From positions 496,001 to 560,000 of the forward strand of contig JAVHZZ010000067.1 of the NCBI GenBank assembly GCA_036250195.1: 64,000 nt of DNA. Direction: 5' to 3'. The position numbers and the translations under genes were made by a program. This document shows, in pieces, positions 44,797-54,330 of this stretch. A model generated the notes under the pieces. The model had not been told where the DNA came from. It was given only the letters and a program-made list of their open reading frames with translations, and searched no databases. Source of the DNA: Mixophyes australis (lineage: Eukaryota > Chordata > Amphibia > Anura > Limnodynastidae). The stretch's first letter is position 1. The number at the start of each line of letters is the position of its first letter.

Positions 44797-45400
44797 AATC
44801 AAAAACAAGAGGTATTGACGTGCTTGAACTACTGTAGTGTTTATAAGTTAGAAACACTACACTTGAAAGCTTGAGCCTTTAATAGAAAAAGTCACTCTTC
44901 ATTGCACGAATATTTGCAACAGCGACAATTTTGGGGTTAACAAAGTCAACAAATAACACTTCGACCCTGTCTGTCTTTCACATACTTGATGGGATCTCAA
45001 TGATGAATGCTCTGTACCATGGTCGTCTAAATCAAGAGTTATTGACGTGCTATAACTACTGTAGTTTTTATAAATTATAAACACTACACTTGAAAGTTGG
45101 AGCAGGTATTGTGGCCCCGGTACCGGGGCCACTCCACTATGCAGTCCAGATAGAGGCGTATCAGATATTAAACAACGTTGACTGTTGCTGCCAAATCATA
45201 AATTAATGAAAATGACCTGTCATCGTCAAAAACAAGAGGTATTGACACGCTCGAACTACACCCTGTATATGCTGCAGAGGATGTAGGAGCAGGCAATTTG
45301 AAGGTGGAGGTATTGTGGCCCCGGTACCAAATTGTGTACCGGGACTACTGCACTATGCAGTCCAGAAAGCTACCTCGGTGAAACGTTTTGGACTAAAAAC
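44797..45400 (+). repeat. Three degenerate internal repeats of the hAT 3' region, partly copied from its own coding sequence
   Basis: The block ACAAGAGGT(A)TTGACGTGCT...AACTACTGTAGT...AAACACTACACTTGAAAG occurs near 44805 and 45030 and in altered form near 45230. The second and third copies continue into GTATTGTGGCCCCGGTAC and CACTATGCAGTCCAG. The third copy carries CAAGAGGTATTGACACGCTCGAACTACACCCTGTATATGCTGCAGAGGATG-like sequence (45232-45282). This matches transposase codons at 43397-43447 (QEVVTRWNSTLYMLQRM) with few changes. The region is therefore built from duplicated transposase fragments and is not coding. Confidence 0.75.
45111..45132. repeat. 22-bp perfect palindrome
   Basis: GTGGCCCCGG/TACCGGGGCCAC reads the same on both strands. 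A related copy at about 45311-45346 has extra bases between the arms (CCGGTAC...GTACCGG), so this form probably arose by collapse of a longer hairpin. It is GC-rich against AT-rich surroundings and lies inside the hAT 3' repeats. Confidence 0.85.
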
Positions 45401-45479
45401 AATATTGTGAGGTGTGAGGTGTTCAGAATAGACTGGGAATTAGTGGAAATGATTGTTATTGAATGTTATTGAGGTTAAT

Positions 45480-45680
45480 AATAGCGTAGGAGTGAAAATA
45501 AACCAAAACACTTGTTTTTAACACTTTTTTTTCAAAAAAAATCTGAATCCAAAACCTTAAATCCGAACCAAAACCTTTCGTCAAGTGTTTTGCGAAACAA
45601 ATCCGAACCCAAAACCTCAAGCAAATCTGAATCCAAAACACAAAACACGAGACACCAAAAGTGGCCAGTGCACATCCCTA
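45480..45680 (+). repeat. hAT right subterminal repeats and terminal inverted repeat
   Basis: Several direct copies of AAATC(C/T)GAA(C/T)C(C)AAAACCT lie between about 45538 and 45640, followed by AACACAAAACACGAGACACC and the end TGCACATCCCTA. Clustered subterminal motifs are typical transposase-binding sites in hAT elements. That role is inferred from the family, not shown here. Confidence 0.7.
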
Positions 45681-45849
45681 CTTCAAAATCATTAACTCCA
45701 GTCTCATCATGAAAACCCCTTCATCATTAACCCCTCTATAACCATTAACTCCCTCATCCTGTTTAATTATTAATCCCCACATCATCAGTTAATTTCATTC
45801 ATATTTAGTTACCCCCTCACTACCTCCCTCAGTCTCATCAAAAGACTGT

Positions 45850-46170
45850 AATGTGTGCCTAGAGTGTCTGTCCCTGTATGTTTGCGCCCGGAGTGTCTGT
45901 CCCTGTATGTTTGCGCCCGGAGTGTCTGTCCCTGTATGTTTGCGCCCGGAGTGTCTGTCCCTGTATGTTTGCGCTCGGAGTGTCTGTCCCTGTGTGTATG
46001 TATCCCATTGTCTGTACCAGTGTATGTGTGCCCTCATTGTCTGTCCCTGTAAATGTATGCCCGGTGTGTCTGTCCCTGTATGTGTGTGCCCGGTGTGTCT
46101 GTCCCTGTATGTGTGCACAGTGTCTAGCCGTATTTGTGTGCCCAGTGTGTGTTGATCTAGTGTGTGTACC
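45850..46170. repeat. 29-bp minisatellite, ~11 units
   Basis: The unit GAGTGTCTGTCCCTGTATGTTTGCGCCCG repeats exactly at 45862, 45891 and 45920 with a 29-bp step, then decays through 46160. Long open frames on both strands come from the repeat lacking stops and are not evidence of a gene. Confidence 0.92.
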
Positions 46171-46818
46171 TGTAGTTTCTGATAAATTTCTTGCCATAGG
46201 ATGTCCAGGAAGATCACAGCGTGGCCTCAGTGCATATGAAGTGGTCCCACCGCAGTATGTGTGGGGGAGGGGGAGGCCATAATAGAGGACGTAGGATGGT
46301 GTGCATTGTAGCAATAGGCTGCACAGCCCCTACTTTGAAAATGAGGCAACGGGGAGGGATTAAGGCAGAGCTTTATTAAAGAATAATGCCGGAGGCCACG
46401 GACTGGCCCAAAGAGTTACCAAATATAAATAAACAATTGTTATCTTATTTAAATCTGCTGCACTTACCTCACCTACTAGCTTCCATAAGTCGGCCATTCT
46501 TAGTCGCCTGTCTATTACTAACCGCCACTTTAAACTCATTTTGCTGGTTGCACTAATTTGTTCAAAGCAGAAGATGGATCCGTGGGGGCCGGCTGTAGAT
46601 AGAGGACTCTGATAGGTGGGCTCACTGTCTGAAGCTGCAGGAGAGGTAAATGCTATATGCAGTCCACTTTCCTGTATATAGGAAACGGTTACATATAGGG
46701 CGTGGGTCATATTTATAAAATAGAACATTATTGGTTGTTTTGCACAATTAACCAATAATAAAATTCCAAATAGGTGGATCATTTCACTTAACTTATTTTG
46801 ATGTCTCTCAATACGCAG
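46171..46818. other. No recognisable gene; possible old repeat on minus strand
   Basis: A 140-codon minus-strand frame (46360-46782) has no motif I know and uneven composition. On the minus strand the stretch has a sequence like a splice donor (GAG|GTAAGTG near 46465) and AATAAAGCTC near 46370. This could be a decayed retro-copy or repeat. The first coding exon of the downstream zinc-finger gene was looked for here and not found. Confidence 0.4.
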
Positions 46819-46983
46819 GATTACACAGTGACACCCAAGAGCCGCCCCTGTGTTTCTGGAGTAATGAGCACAACCCAGATCCCCATCACGGTGCCTGAAC
46901 CTCAGTCACTGATACGTGAAGAAATCAATGGCCAGAAGATCCTGGAATTGACCAAACAAATCATTCAGCTGGTGACTGGAGAG
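46819..46983 (+). pseudogene. KRAB-like zinc-finger gene, upstream coding exon
   Basis: The exon follows an acceptor (ACGCAG, AG at 46817-46818) and ends before a donor (GAG|GTGACT, GT at 46984), both in phase 0. It encodes DYTVTPKSRPCVSG, then ITVPEPQSLI and KILELTKQIIQLVTGE. This closely resembles the exon that precedes the KRAB-like box in anuran C2H2 zinc-finger genes, which I know as DYTVVKKT...KILELTNKIIQLLTGEV. About nine residues seem to be missing after DYTV. The usual earlier exon ending in LLTGE is not visible. The intron to the next exon is only 79 bp, normal for this position in the family. Such proteins are nuclear DNA-binding repressors; this copy is probably non-functional because its next exon is damaged. 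Confidence 0.72.
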
Positions 46984-47062
46984 GTGACTGCTGGGAATGG
47001 GACATAATACAGTAACATTAGGGGATGTGTCTGGATGATGACTGTGTCATTGTGTATGTCAG

Positions 47063-47119
47063 GTTCCTATAAAGTGTCGGAATGAGTTGGAGAATTTAGA
47101 AGGGCCCAAGGATCTGTAC
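47063..47119 (+). pseudogene. KRAB-like box exon, truncated and fused to a minisatellite
   Basis: After acceptor AG at 47061-47062 the sequence reads VPIKCRNELENLEGPKDLY. In intact anuran genes this exon reads VPIRC, then a DVTVYFSMEE-like block, then WEYLEGHKDLYKDVMMEN. The central block of about ten residues is gone. The conserved W is L and Y is N. After KDLY the exon's 3' end and splice donor are replaced by the 52-bp minisatellite. The frame stays open into the repeats to 47464. Without the core of the box, KRAB-type partner binding is not expected. Confidence 0.7.
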
Positions 47120-49662
47120 ATATCATTGTGTGCTCCCAGCCCAGTGATCCGACCAGTCTCCTCCTCACATCATATCATTGTGTGCTCCCAGCCCAGTGAT
47201 CCGACCAGTCTCCTCCTCACATCATATCATTGTGTGCTCCCAGCCCACATATCTGACCAGTCTCCTCCTCACATCATATCATTGTGTGCTCCCAGCCCAG
47301 TGATCCGACCAGTCTCCTCCTCACATCATATCATTGTGTGCTACCAGCCCAGAGATCTGACCAGTCTCCTCCTCACATCAAATCATTGTGTGCTGCCAGC
47401 CCACAGATCTGACCAGTCTCTTCCTCACATCATATCATTGTGTGCTTCTAGCCCAGAGATCTGACCAGTCTCCTCCTCACATCATATCTTTGTGTGCTCC
47501 CAGCCCACAGATCTGACCAGTCTCCTCCTCACATCATATCATTGTGTGCTACCAGCCCAGAGATCTAAACAGTCTCCCCCTCACATCATATCATTGTGTG
47601 CTACCAGCCCAGAGATCTATCTAGTCTCCTCCTCACATCATATCATTGTGTGCTCCCAGCCCACAGATCTGACCCTTCTCCTCCTCACATCATATCATTG
47701 TGTGCTCCTAGTCCAGAGATCAGACCAGTCTCCTCCTCACATCATATCATTGTGTGCTCTCAGCCCAGAGATCTAACCAGTCTCCTCCTCACATCATATC
47801 ATTGTGTGCTACCAGCCCACAGATCTGACCAGTCTCCTCCTCACATCATATCATTGTGTGCTACCAGCCCACAGATCTGACCAGTCTCCTCCTCACATCA
47901 TATCATTGTCTGCTCCCAGCCCATAGATCTGACCAGTCTCCTCCTCACATCATATCATTGTGTGCTACCAGCCCAGAGATCTCACCAGTCTCCTCCTCAC
48001 ATCATATCATTGTGTGCTCCCAGCCCAGACATCTGACCCTTCTCCTCCTCACATCATATCATTGTGTGCTCCCAGCCCACAGATCTGACCAGTCTCCTCC
48101 TCACATCATATCATTGTGTGCTACCAGCCCACAGATCTGACCAGTCTCCTCCTCACATCATATCATTGTCTGCTCCCAGCCCACATATCTGACCAGTCTC
48201 CTCCTCACATCATATCATTGTGTGCTCCTAGCCCAGAGATCTGACCATTCTCCTCCTCACATCATATCATTGTGTGCTGCCAGCCCACAGATCTGACCAG
48301 TCTCTTCCTCACATCATATCATTGTGTGCTTCTAGCCCAGAGATCTGACCAGTCTCCTCCTCACATCATATCTTTGTGTGCTCCCAGCCCACAGATCTGA
48401 CCAGTCTCCTCCTCACATCATATCATTGTGTGCTACCAGCCCAGAGATCTAAACAGTCTCCCCCTCACATCATATCATTGTGTGCTACCAGCCCAGAGAT
48501 CTATCTAGTCTCCTCCTCACATCATATCACTGTGTGCTCCCAGCCCAGAGATCTGACCCTTCTCCTCCTCACATCATATCATTGTGTGCTCCTAGTCCAG
48601 AGATCAGACCAGTCTCCTCCTCACATCATATCATTGTGTGCTCTCAGCCCAGAGATCTAACCAGTCTCCTCCTCACATCATATCATTGTGTGCTACCAGC
48701 CCACAGATCTGACCAGTCTCCTCCTCACATCATATCATTGTGTGCTACCAGCCCACAAATCTGACCAGTCTCCTCCTCACATCATATCATTGTCTGCTCC
48801 CAGCCCATAGATCTGACCAGTCTCCTCCTCACATCATATCATTGTGTGCTACCAGCCCAGAGATCTCACCAGTCTCCTCCTCACATCATATCATTGTGTG
48901 CTCCCAGCCCAGACATCTGACCCTTCTCCTCCTCACATCATATCATTGTGTGCTCCCAGCCCACAGATCTGACCAGTCTCCTCCTCACATCATATCATTG
49001 TGTGCTCCCAGCCCACAGATCTGACCAGTCTCCCCCTCACATCAAATCATTGTGTGCTACCAGCCCACAGATCAGACCAGTCTCCTCCTCACATCATATC
49101 ATTGTCTGCTCCCAGCCCACAGATCTCACCAGTCTCCTCCTTACATCATATCATTGTGTGCTCCCAGCCCACAGATCTGACTAGTCTCCTCACATCATAT
49201 CATTGTGTTCTCCCAGTCCAGAGATCTGACCAGTCTCCTCCTCACATCATATCATTGTGTGCTCCTAGCCCAGAGATCTGACCATTCTCCTCCTCACATC
49301 ATATCATTGTGTGCTGCCAGCCCACAGATCTGACCAGTCTCTTCCTCACATCATATCATTGTGTGCTTCTAGCCCAGAGACCTGACCAGTCTCCTCCTCA
49401 CATCATATCATTGTGTGCTACCAGCCCAAGGATCTAACCAGTCTCCCCCTCACATCATATCAGTGTGTGCTACCAGCCCAGAGATCTATCTAGTCTCCTC
49501 CTCACATCATATCATTGTGTGCTACCAGCCCAGAGATCTAACCAGTCTCCTCCTCACATCATATCATTGTGTGCTACCAGCCCAGTGACTTGACCAGTCT
49601 CCTCCTCACATCATATAATTGTGTGCTACCAGCCCAGAGATCTGACCAGTCTCCTCCTCACA
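47118..49662 (+). repeat. 52-bp minisatellite, ~49 units, inside zinc-finger gene
   Basis: The unit TCATTGTGTGCTCCCAGCCC plus AGAGATCTGACCAGTCTCCTCCTCACATCATA (split here) repeats with a 52-bp period and scattered substitutions. A 17-unit block is duplicated with an 884-bp offset (TCTTTGTGTG at 47487/48371; TGCTGCCAGC at 47391/48275), and a third partial copy lies near 49312. One unit near 49184 lacks 3 bp. Since 52 is not a multiple of three, the frames of 60-125 codons seen here only move through the repeat. It sits where the KRAB exon end and the following intron should be. Confidence 0.95.
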
Positions 49663-50545
49663 CTGTCTGGTTTATCTCATGGGACATCAGTCTGACTCCA
49701 TGAAATTACACATGAATGTCCTGTACACTTCCTGCTGTGACATTATCCATAACCATCTCCCTGTATTACCACATGTGACATTACCATGAATATTTGATCC
49801 GCAGTTGTATATTATCACTGTAATACTAATGCAGAATATGAGATTATCTTCCTCCCTCTAAGATCACATACACTCCATCATAAACTTCTCTTCACACAAT
49901 CTCCCCATTCTCACACACCCACCCATCATTGCATAATAGTTTCTCTCCAATCTTTGTGCTTGGATGCTCTGTACAGTTGCTCTTTATTTTTCTGATCTGA
50001 CTCTGTTCCGTGCTTTGTTCTTATACTTTACTTTGTTCTATTGCCCATCTCTGCCCTACTCCATTGTCTTACTCTATTCTGATACTCTCCTGCTCTGTGC
50101 AAGGATGTGAGACCAAGAGTAGTGTAAACCCATATCCAGGACTCGCTGCTCATTTAACCTATCTGTACTCTACTTTTGAAGCTCCAGTGTTTGCGTGTGA
50201 GGGCAGAGTCTAGTTAGACAATGAGGCTTCCTGGCTAATGAGTCTTCCTGTTGTAGGAGGCTGGCTGGGCTATGGGTATGCTTAGGAGATGTTATTCTCC
50301 AATGTCCACATTTTGGCTGGAATTGTCCAAGTTGGATGTAATTTACGTGTCACTGTGGCTGGGTTTATGCAATGTGCTTGTAATGCAGTTTACTAATAGT
50401 GAAGAAGTGTTTGTAGTTTACAAATTGAAATTAAACAGCTGGACATTTCAACTTACTTATAGTATGAAAATGTTGGGCATTATAATATGTCAATCAATGT
50501 GAAATACAAAGTCTTATTTTCATACATTTATTTTATTTCCAACAG
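49663..50545 (+). other. Intron-like sequence before the zinc-finger exon
   Basis: This stretch is AT-rich and non-repetitive, and ends in a pyrimidine-rich tract (TTTATTTTATTTCCAACAG) that makes a good acceptor at 50544-50545. The acidic linker exon that normally lies between KRAB and finger exons in this gene family was not found. The frames of 60-76 codons here show no known motif. Confidence 0.5.
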
Positions 50546-51378
50546 ATGGATGCAAACACAGGAATTTCTCAGAGGAAAAATTTATTTTTACTACAGATTT
50601 TGAAATAGAAGATGATAACATCACACATGGTTCCCCAGGAGGAAGCCCCACTACCCTAATTATACATCCAGATAAACCATCGGAACTCTCTAATCATGAG
50701 AAATGTTCTCCTGATAACATAGATATTGTTACACATAGTACAGCTCATACAGATGATAAAATATTTCTATGTCCTGAGGGTGGGAAATGCTTTGTGTTTA
50801 AGTCATCTCTTCATAAACATCAGATAAGTCACACAAGCGAGAAACTATTTCCATGTTCTGAATGTGGGAAATGTTTTACACGTAAATCAAATCTTGTTAC
50901 ACATCAGAGAACTCACACAGGTGAGAAACTATTTCCTTGCTCGGAGTGTGAAAAATGGTTTATAAAGAAACCAAACCTTATAAGACATCAGACAACTCAC
51001 ACAGGTGAGAAATCATTTACATGTTCTGAGTGTGGGAAATGTTTTGCACAGAAATCAAATCTTGTTTTACATCAGAGAACTCACACAGGTGAGAAACCAT
51101 TTCCATGTTTTGAATGTGGGAAATGTTTTATACATAAATCATCTCTTGTTAAACATCAGAGAACTCACACAGGTGAGAAACTATTTCCTTGCTCGGAGTG
51201 TGAAAAATGGTTTATAAATAAACCAAACCTTATAAGACATCAGAGAACTCACACAGGTGAGAAACCGAATACATGTTCTGAGTGTGGGAAATGTTTTGCA
51301 GAGAAATCAAATCTTGTTAAACATCAGAGAAGTCACACAGGTGAGAAAATGTTGGAAATGTTTTACACAGAAATTTAA
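50546..51378 (+). CDS. C2H2 zinc-finger exon, 7 finger units (finger 1 dead, fingers 2-7 intact)
   Basis: This is the terminal exon of a Kruppel-type zinc-finger gene, which would encode a nuclear DNA-binding protein. It opens in phase with the acceptor at 50545 and reads GCKHRNFSEEKF, DFEIEDDNITHGSPG, NHEKCSPDNIDIVTHSTAHT, the linker typical of anuran members. Finger 1 (from about 50767) has CPEGG where CxxCG is needed, so the second zinc cysteine is Gly. Six intact fingers follow, joined by HTGEK(L/P/S) linkers. Fingers 3 and 6 (LFPCSECEKWFI.KPNLIRHQ) are near-identical, a sign of a three-finger block duplication. The frame ends at a premature TAA at 51376-51378, inside what should be finger 8. 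An ATG at 50794 could start a short finger-only protein, but with the KRAB exon broken the locus is probably a pseudogene or a young relic. Confidence 0.8.
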
Positions 51379-51476
51379 ACTTGTTGAACATCAAAAATTT
51401 CACACAAGACAAAAGCAATTGGAAATGAAACAAGTTTTCCGCAATTCTCCATATATTGTGAAATCATTTAACTGTT
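51340..51476 (+). pseudogene. Broken eighth finger and old C-terminus
   Basis: After GEK the sequence lacks the CSEC half of a finger. The rest (GNxCFTQK-like, LVEHQKFHT) continues in a different frame, +1 relative to the exon, up to a TAA at about 51474. A deletion of roughly 16-20 bp that removed the cysteine half and shifted the frame explains this. ATTAAA at 51484-51489 could be an old polyadenylation signal. Confidence 0.65.
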
Positions 51477-51497
51477 AATGTAAATTAAACAATTGAT

Positions 51498-51531
51498 CCG
51501 TGTGTGTGTGTATATATAATACATATATATA
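51498..51531. repeat. TG/TA microsatellite
   Basis: A (TG)n run passes into a TATATA run. It lies just before the Tc1/mariner element, which inserts at TA. Confidence 0.85.
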
Positions 51532-52738
51532 GTCCAGTCGTCCACAATATTAATATTGCTGACAAGTGAAGTGAATAACAGTTATTATCTCGTTATAATG
51601 GCACCTGTTAAGTGGTGGGATATATTAGACAACAAGTCAACACTTAGTTTTTGAAGTTGATGTGTTGGAAGCAGGAAGAATGGGTATGCGTAAGGATCTG
51701 AGCGACTTTGACAAGAGTCAAATTGTGATGGCTAGATGACTGGGTCAGAGAATCTCCAAAACGACAGATCTTGTGGGGTGTTTGCGGTATGCAGTGGTTA
51801 GTACCTACCAAAAGTAGTCCAAGAAAGGACAACCGGTGAACCAACGACAGGGTCATGGGCACCCAAGCGCATGAGGAGCATAGGCTAGCCTGGCTGGTCC
51901 GATCCCATAGAAGAGTTACTATAGCACAAATTTCTGAAAAAGGTAATGCTGGCTATGATAGCAAGGTGTCAGAACACACAGTGGATCGAAGGTTGCTGCC
52001 TATGGGGCTGTGTAGCCACAGAACGGTTAGAGAGCTCATGATGATCCACCACCAAAAAATCCTACAATGGGCAAGTGAGCGCTAGAACTGGACCATGGAG
52101 CAATAGAAGAGGGTGGCCTTGTCTGATGAATCGCATTTTCTTTTACATCGTGGACGGCCAGGTGCGTGTGCATCGTTTAATATGGGGAAGAGAAGTCACC
52201 AGGATGTACAATGGGAAGAAGGCAAGCCGGTGGAGGCATTGTGATACTCTAGATTATAATCTACTGGGAAACATTGGGTCCTGGCATTCATGTGGGTGTT
52301 ACTTTGACACATACCACCTACCTAAGCTTTGTTGCAGACCAAGTACACCCCTCCATGGCAGCGGTATTCCCTGAATGTAGTAACCTGTTTCAACAGGATA
52401 ATGCACCCTGCCACTTTGCAAAAAGTGTTCAGGAATGGGTTGAGGGACATGACAAAGAGTTCAAGGTGTTGACTTGGCCTCCAAATTCCCTAGATCTCAG
52501 TCCATTCGAGCATCTGTGGAATATGCTGTAAGAATAAGTCCAAGCCTTGGAAGCCCCACCTTACAACTTACAGTACTTAAAGGATCTGCTAACGTCTTGG
52601 TGCCACATACCACAGGACACCTTCACAGGTCTTGTGGAGTCCATGCCTCGCATGGTCAAAACAGTTTTGTTGGCACAAGGGGAGGGGGACCTACACAATA
52701 TTAGGCAGGTGGTTTTAATGTTGTGGCTGTGTATATTG
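51525..52738 (+). mobile_element. Tc1/mariner-type transposon, decayed
   Basis: The right end reads CACAATATTAGGCAGGTGGTTTTAATGTTGTGGCTG (split in two here: CACAATATTAGGCAGG, TGGTTTTAATGTTGTGGCTG). It is a terminal sequence I recognise from a widespread vertebrate Tc1-like family. The left end (about 51528-51560) keeps only a weak inverted match (CCACAATATTA). The ~1.2-kb size fits a full-length but mutated copy in a TA-rich site. Confidence 0.8.
51680..52700 (+). pseudogene. Tc1-like transposase, multiple frameshifts and stops
   Basis: This is a relic of a DDE transposase. The N-terminal DNA-binding part starts at ATG 51680 (MGMRKDLSDFDKSQIV) and stops at TGA 51737-51739. Later pieces lie in different frames: EHRLAWLVRSHRRVTIAQIS from 51879; then the first-aspartate region near 52115-52150, where the reading is shifted; then TYLSFVADQVHPSMAAVFP, FQQDNAPCHFAKSVQEW (second Asp) and WPPNSLDLSPFEHLW (third acidic residue) in 52274-52531; then SWCHIPQDTF and LVESMPRMV in another frame. 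At least four disruptions make it inactive. Confidence 0.85.
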
Positions 52739-53202
52739 GTTATGTTGCCCTTATCTAATTTGCGAACGAGACAGGTGTGCATCACAATAAGCTAACTGGT
52801 GCCGTGCACGGAATTGTTATGGCTGCCACTTGTAAGAAATTGTTAAGCCACATATATGAGGTCTCTTAGATCCTCTGCCTCTGTTTCTGATATATTTTAC
52901 AGGTAATGTGAGGCATTCCTAGGTGTTTACTTGGTGCAATCACGAACGATCTGCACTTAATTCTCAAGCCGCGCATGCGCACTGAAAAATATGAACTGTG
53001 CATGTGCAAAATGGCCACCAGCTATAGTATAAGTAATAAATGCACATATAGGTGAATTTGTTCTCCTGATAAAGTCTCTAGTAGACGAAACGTGTTGAGG
53101 TCATTAGATGTGATATATTTCTCAAACTTTCTCTGTATCCAATATTGGAATTGAACCACCAGTAATTCAATCTTTTGTTTTCTGACTCCACTGAGTGGTG
53201 AT
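52739..53202. other. Non-coding, repeat-like sequence flanking the MITE
   Basis: No gene is visible. It contains a GCGCATGCGC site (52971-52980), a hammerhead-like motif (listed separately) and, beyond the MITE, TATTCAATAAATTTGTTTTT near 53464. It looks like a transposable-element 3' region interrupted by the MITE. Confidence 0.4.
53046..53097 (+). ncRNA. Hammerhead-ribozyme-like motif, degenerate
   Basis: CTGATAA (53066-53072) is followed by a GTCT/AGAC stem with a CTAGT loop and then GAAAC (53087-53091), the order of the hammerhead core CUGANGA-stem II-GAAA. Just upstream, GTGAA...TTCTC can form a stem I with one mismatch. The core G after N is A, there may be one extra A before stem II, and I found no convincing stem III. 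Penelope-like retroelements are known to carry hammerhead motifs. This may be a dead copy, or only a resemblance. Confidence 0.4.
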
Positions 53203-53368
53203 CAGGGGAGGGGTGGCAAATTTTAGCCCTGGGGGAAACCTCGATTCAACAGCCTATTAGGACCATTTTAAAGGGAAAAAAAGGCTAGTGGCTAAGTGAT
53301 CCAGCCCAAGGTAGCCCATTTTGTGACCGGCCCGGTGGGCAGGTGCCCCCCAGCCCAGCCTGCCCCTG
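53203..53368. mobile_element. hAT-type MITE, 166 bp, with 8-bp target-site duplication
   Basis: The ends are CAGGGGAGGG (left) and CAGGGGCAGG read inward from the right, an imperfect terminal inverted repeat. It is flanked by GTGGTGAT (53195-53202) and GTGGTGAC (53369-53376), 7 of 8 bases identical, which fits a hAT 8-bp duplication. It has no coding capacity and must have been moved by another element's transposase. Confidence 0.75.
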
Positions 53369-54291
53369 GTGGTGACTAATGACAGTGAGTACTGGTATAA
53401 TTACACCTTGATTACAGATAAGACTTTTATTTTTTTATTTTTTGTGAATGTGCAATTTTTATATTATTCAATAAATTTGTTTTTATGAAAAGATACTATA
53501 TGGGATTTCTCATTCTTTATATCTATGTATTGTGTGAACTAGACAAGCAGTATTGAGCCAACAGGAACCTGTACAGATAAGCAAAATAATTTATATTTAT
53601 CTGATACACATAGTATATGTGGTTTGGTGTGAAATAATATAAATAATTATATATATATATATAATTATTATATATTATATACGTGCTTGGGCGCTCACAA
53701 GTATATGTAGGTTAAGAGACCAGTGGAAGTCTTCATAAAGCAACACTTCCCAGCTGGATAATATATAACACATAGTGTAGTATGTTAACACTTAAATATC
53801 CTCCACCCAGAAGAGCATTAAAGTCCAAAGACTAACGATTTTTCTTGTACAATAACTGGTGTTCAGTTCCTGGTGGTGCAGATGTCGCTGGAAACCAGTG
53901 AACCACGTGTAGGTGAATGGGGTAACCCCCTTATATAATGTGCTTCCTTAAAAGCTTCTTGTATTATTGTGTTGTATTTTCTACATTGATCTTTATAGAG
54001 TCTTCTTTCAGTATATAGCTCCCAATATGGAAATGTGAAAAAAGACCTAAAAATATCTACTGCATTATTCTTTATTACACCGATACCAGATATTTAAAAA
54101 TACACTCACATTCCATATAGATAAAAACTGGTGCACAAATAGGTACCATCTACATAAATATAGGGTGGATGACCCTACCACAAAGCTCACACGAAGACTC
54201 GGAGGAAGGTAAAGCTGAAATTAGTCCCGGAATTCTCCTTCCAATCACCAACCAAGTGAACGTCCTGGTCAGCGAGGAATCACCACAGTGA
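53369..54291. other. Non-coding, AT-rich, no gene seen
   Basis: It contains a (TA)n run at about 53648-53685 and sequence that looks like old retroelement ends (for example 53690-53935 and 54110-54240). I see no frame or motif that supports a gene. Confidence 0.45.
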
Positions 54292-54330
54292 CCAACGCGT
54301 TTTGACTCCTCAGATTTGAGTCTTTCTCAA
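54292..54330 (-). ncRNA. Second hammerhead-like motif, degenerate, minus strand
   Basis: On the minus strand the order is TTGAGAAA, then GACTC...GAGTC (a perfect 5-bp stem), then AAAACGCGTTGG. It has the same layout as the motif near 53066 (CTGAnnA-stem-GAAACGYGTTG), but the first C and the G of GAAA are mutated. It lies downstream of the Penelope-like endonuclease remnant in that element's orientation, where such motifs are expected. It is likely inactive. Confidence 0.35.

Larger units (their letters stand above)
42593..45680 (+). mobile_element. hAT DNA transposon, right part; left end not visible
   Basis: The element contains a broken hAT transposase, a 3' untranslated part with a long inverted repeat, partly duplicated internal segments, an AT-rich subterminal zone rich in AAATCCGAACC-like motifs, and a right end TGCACATCCCTA at 45669-45680. 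Read from the other strand this is TAGGGATGTGCA, a common hAT terminal sequence. The next eight bases, CTTCAAAA (45681-45688), would be the target-site duplication. There is no left terminal repeat between the satellite and the transposase, so the satellite either lies within the element or replaced its left end. Confidence 0.8.

Noticed and set aside
45795..46314. Open frames on both strands (65-151 codons) over the 29-bp repeat
   Set aside because: Products of a repeat lacking stops; low-complexity Cys/Val or Thr/Gly-rich translations.
46360..46782. 140-codon minus-strand frame
   Set aside because: No recognised motif and repeat-like sequence; not supported as a gene.
47087..49281. Open frames of 78-125 codons in the 52-bp minisatellite
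   Set aside because: They only cycle through the repeat in three frames; no start context, no domain, period not divisible by three.
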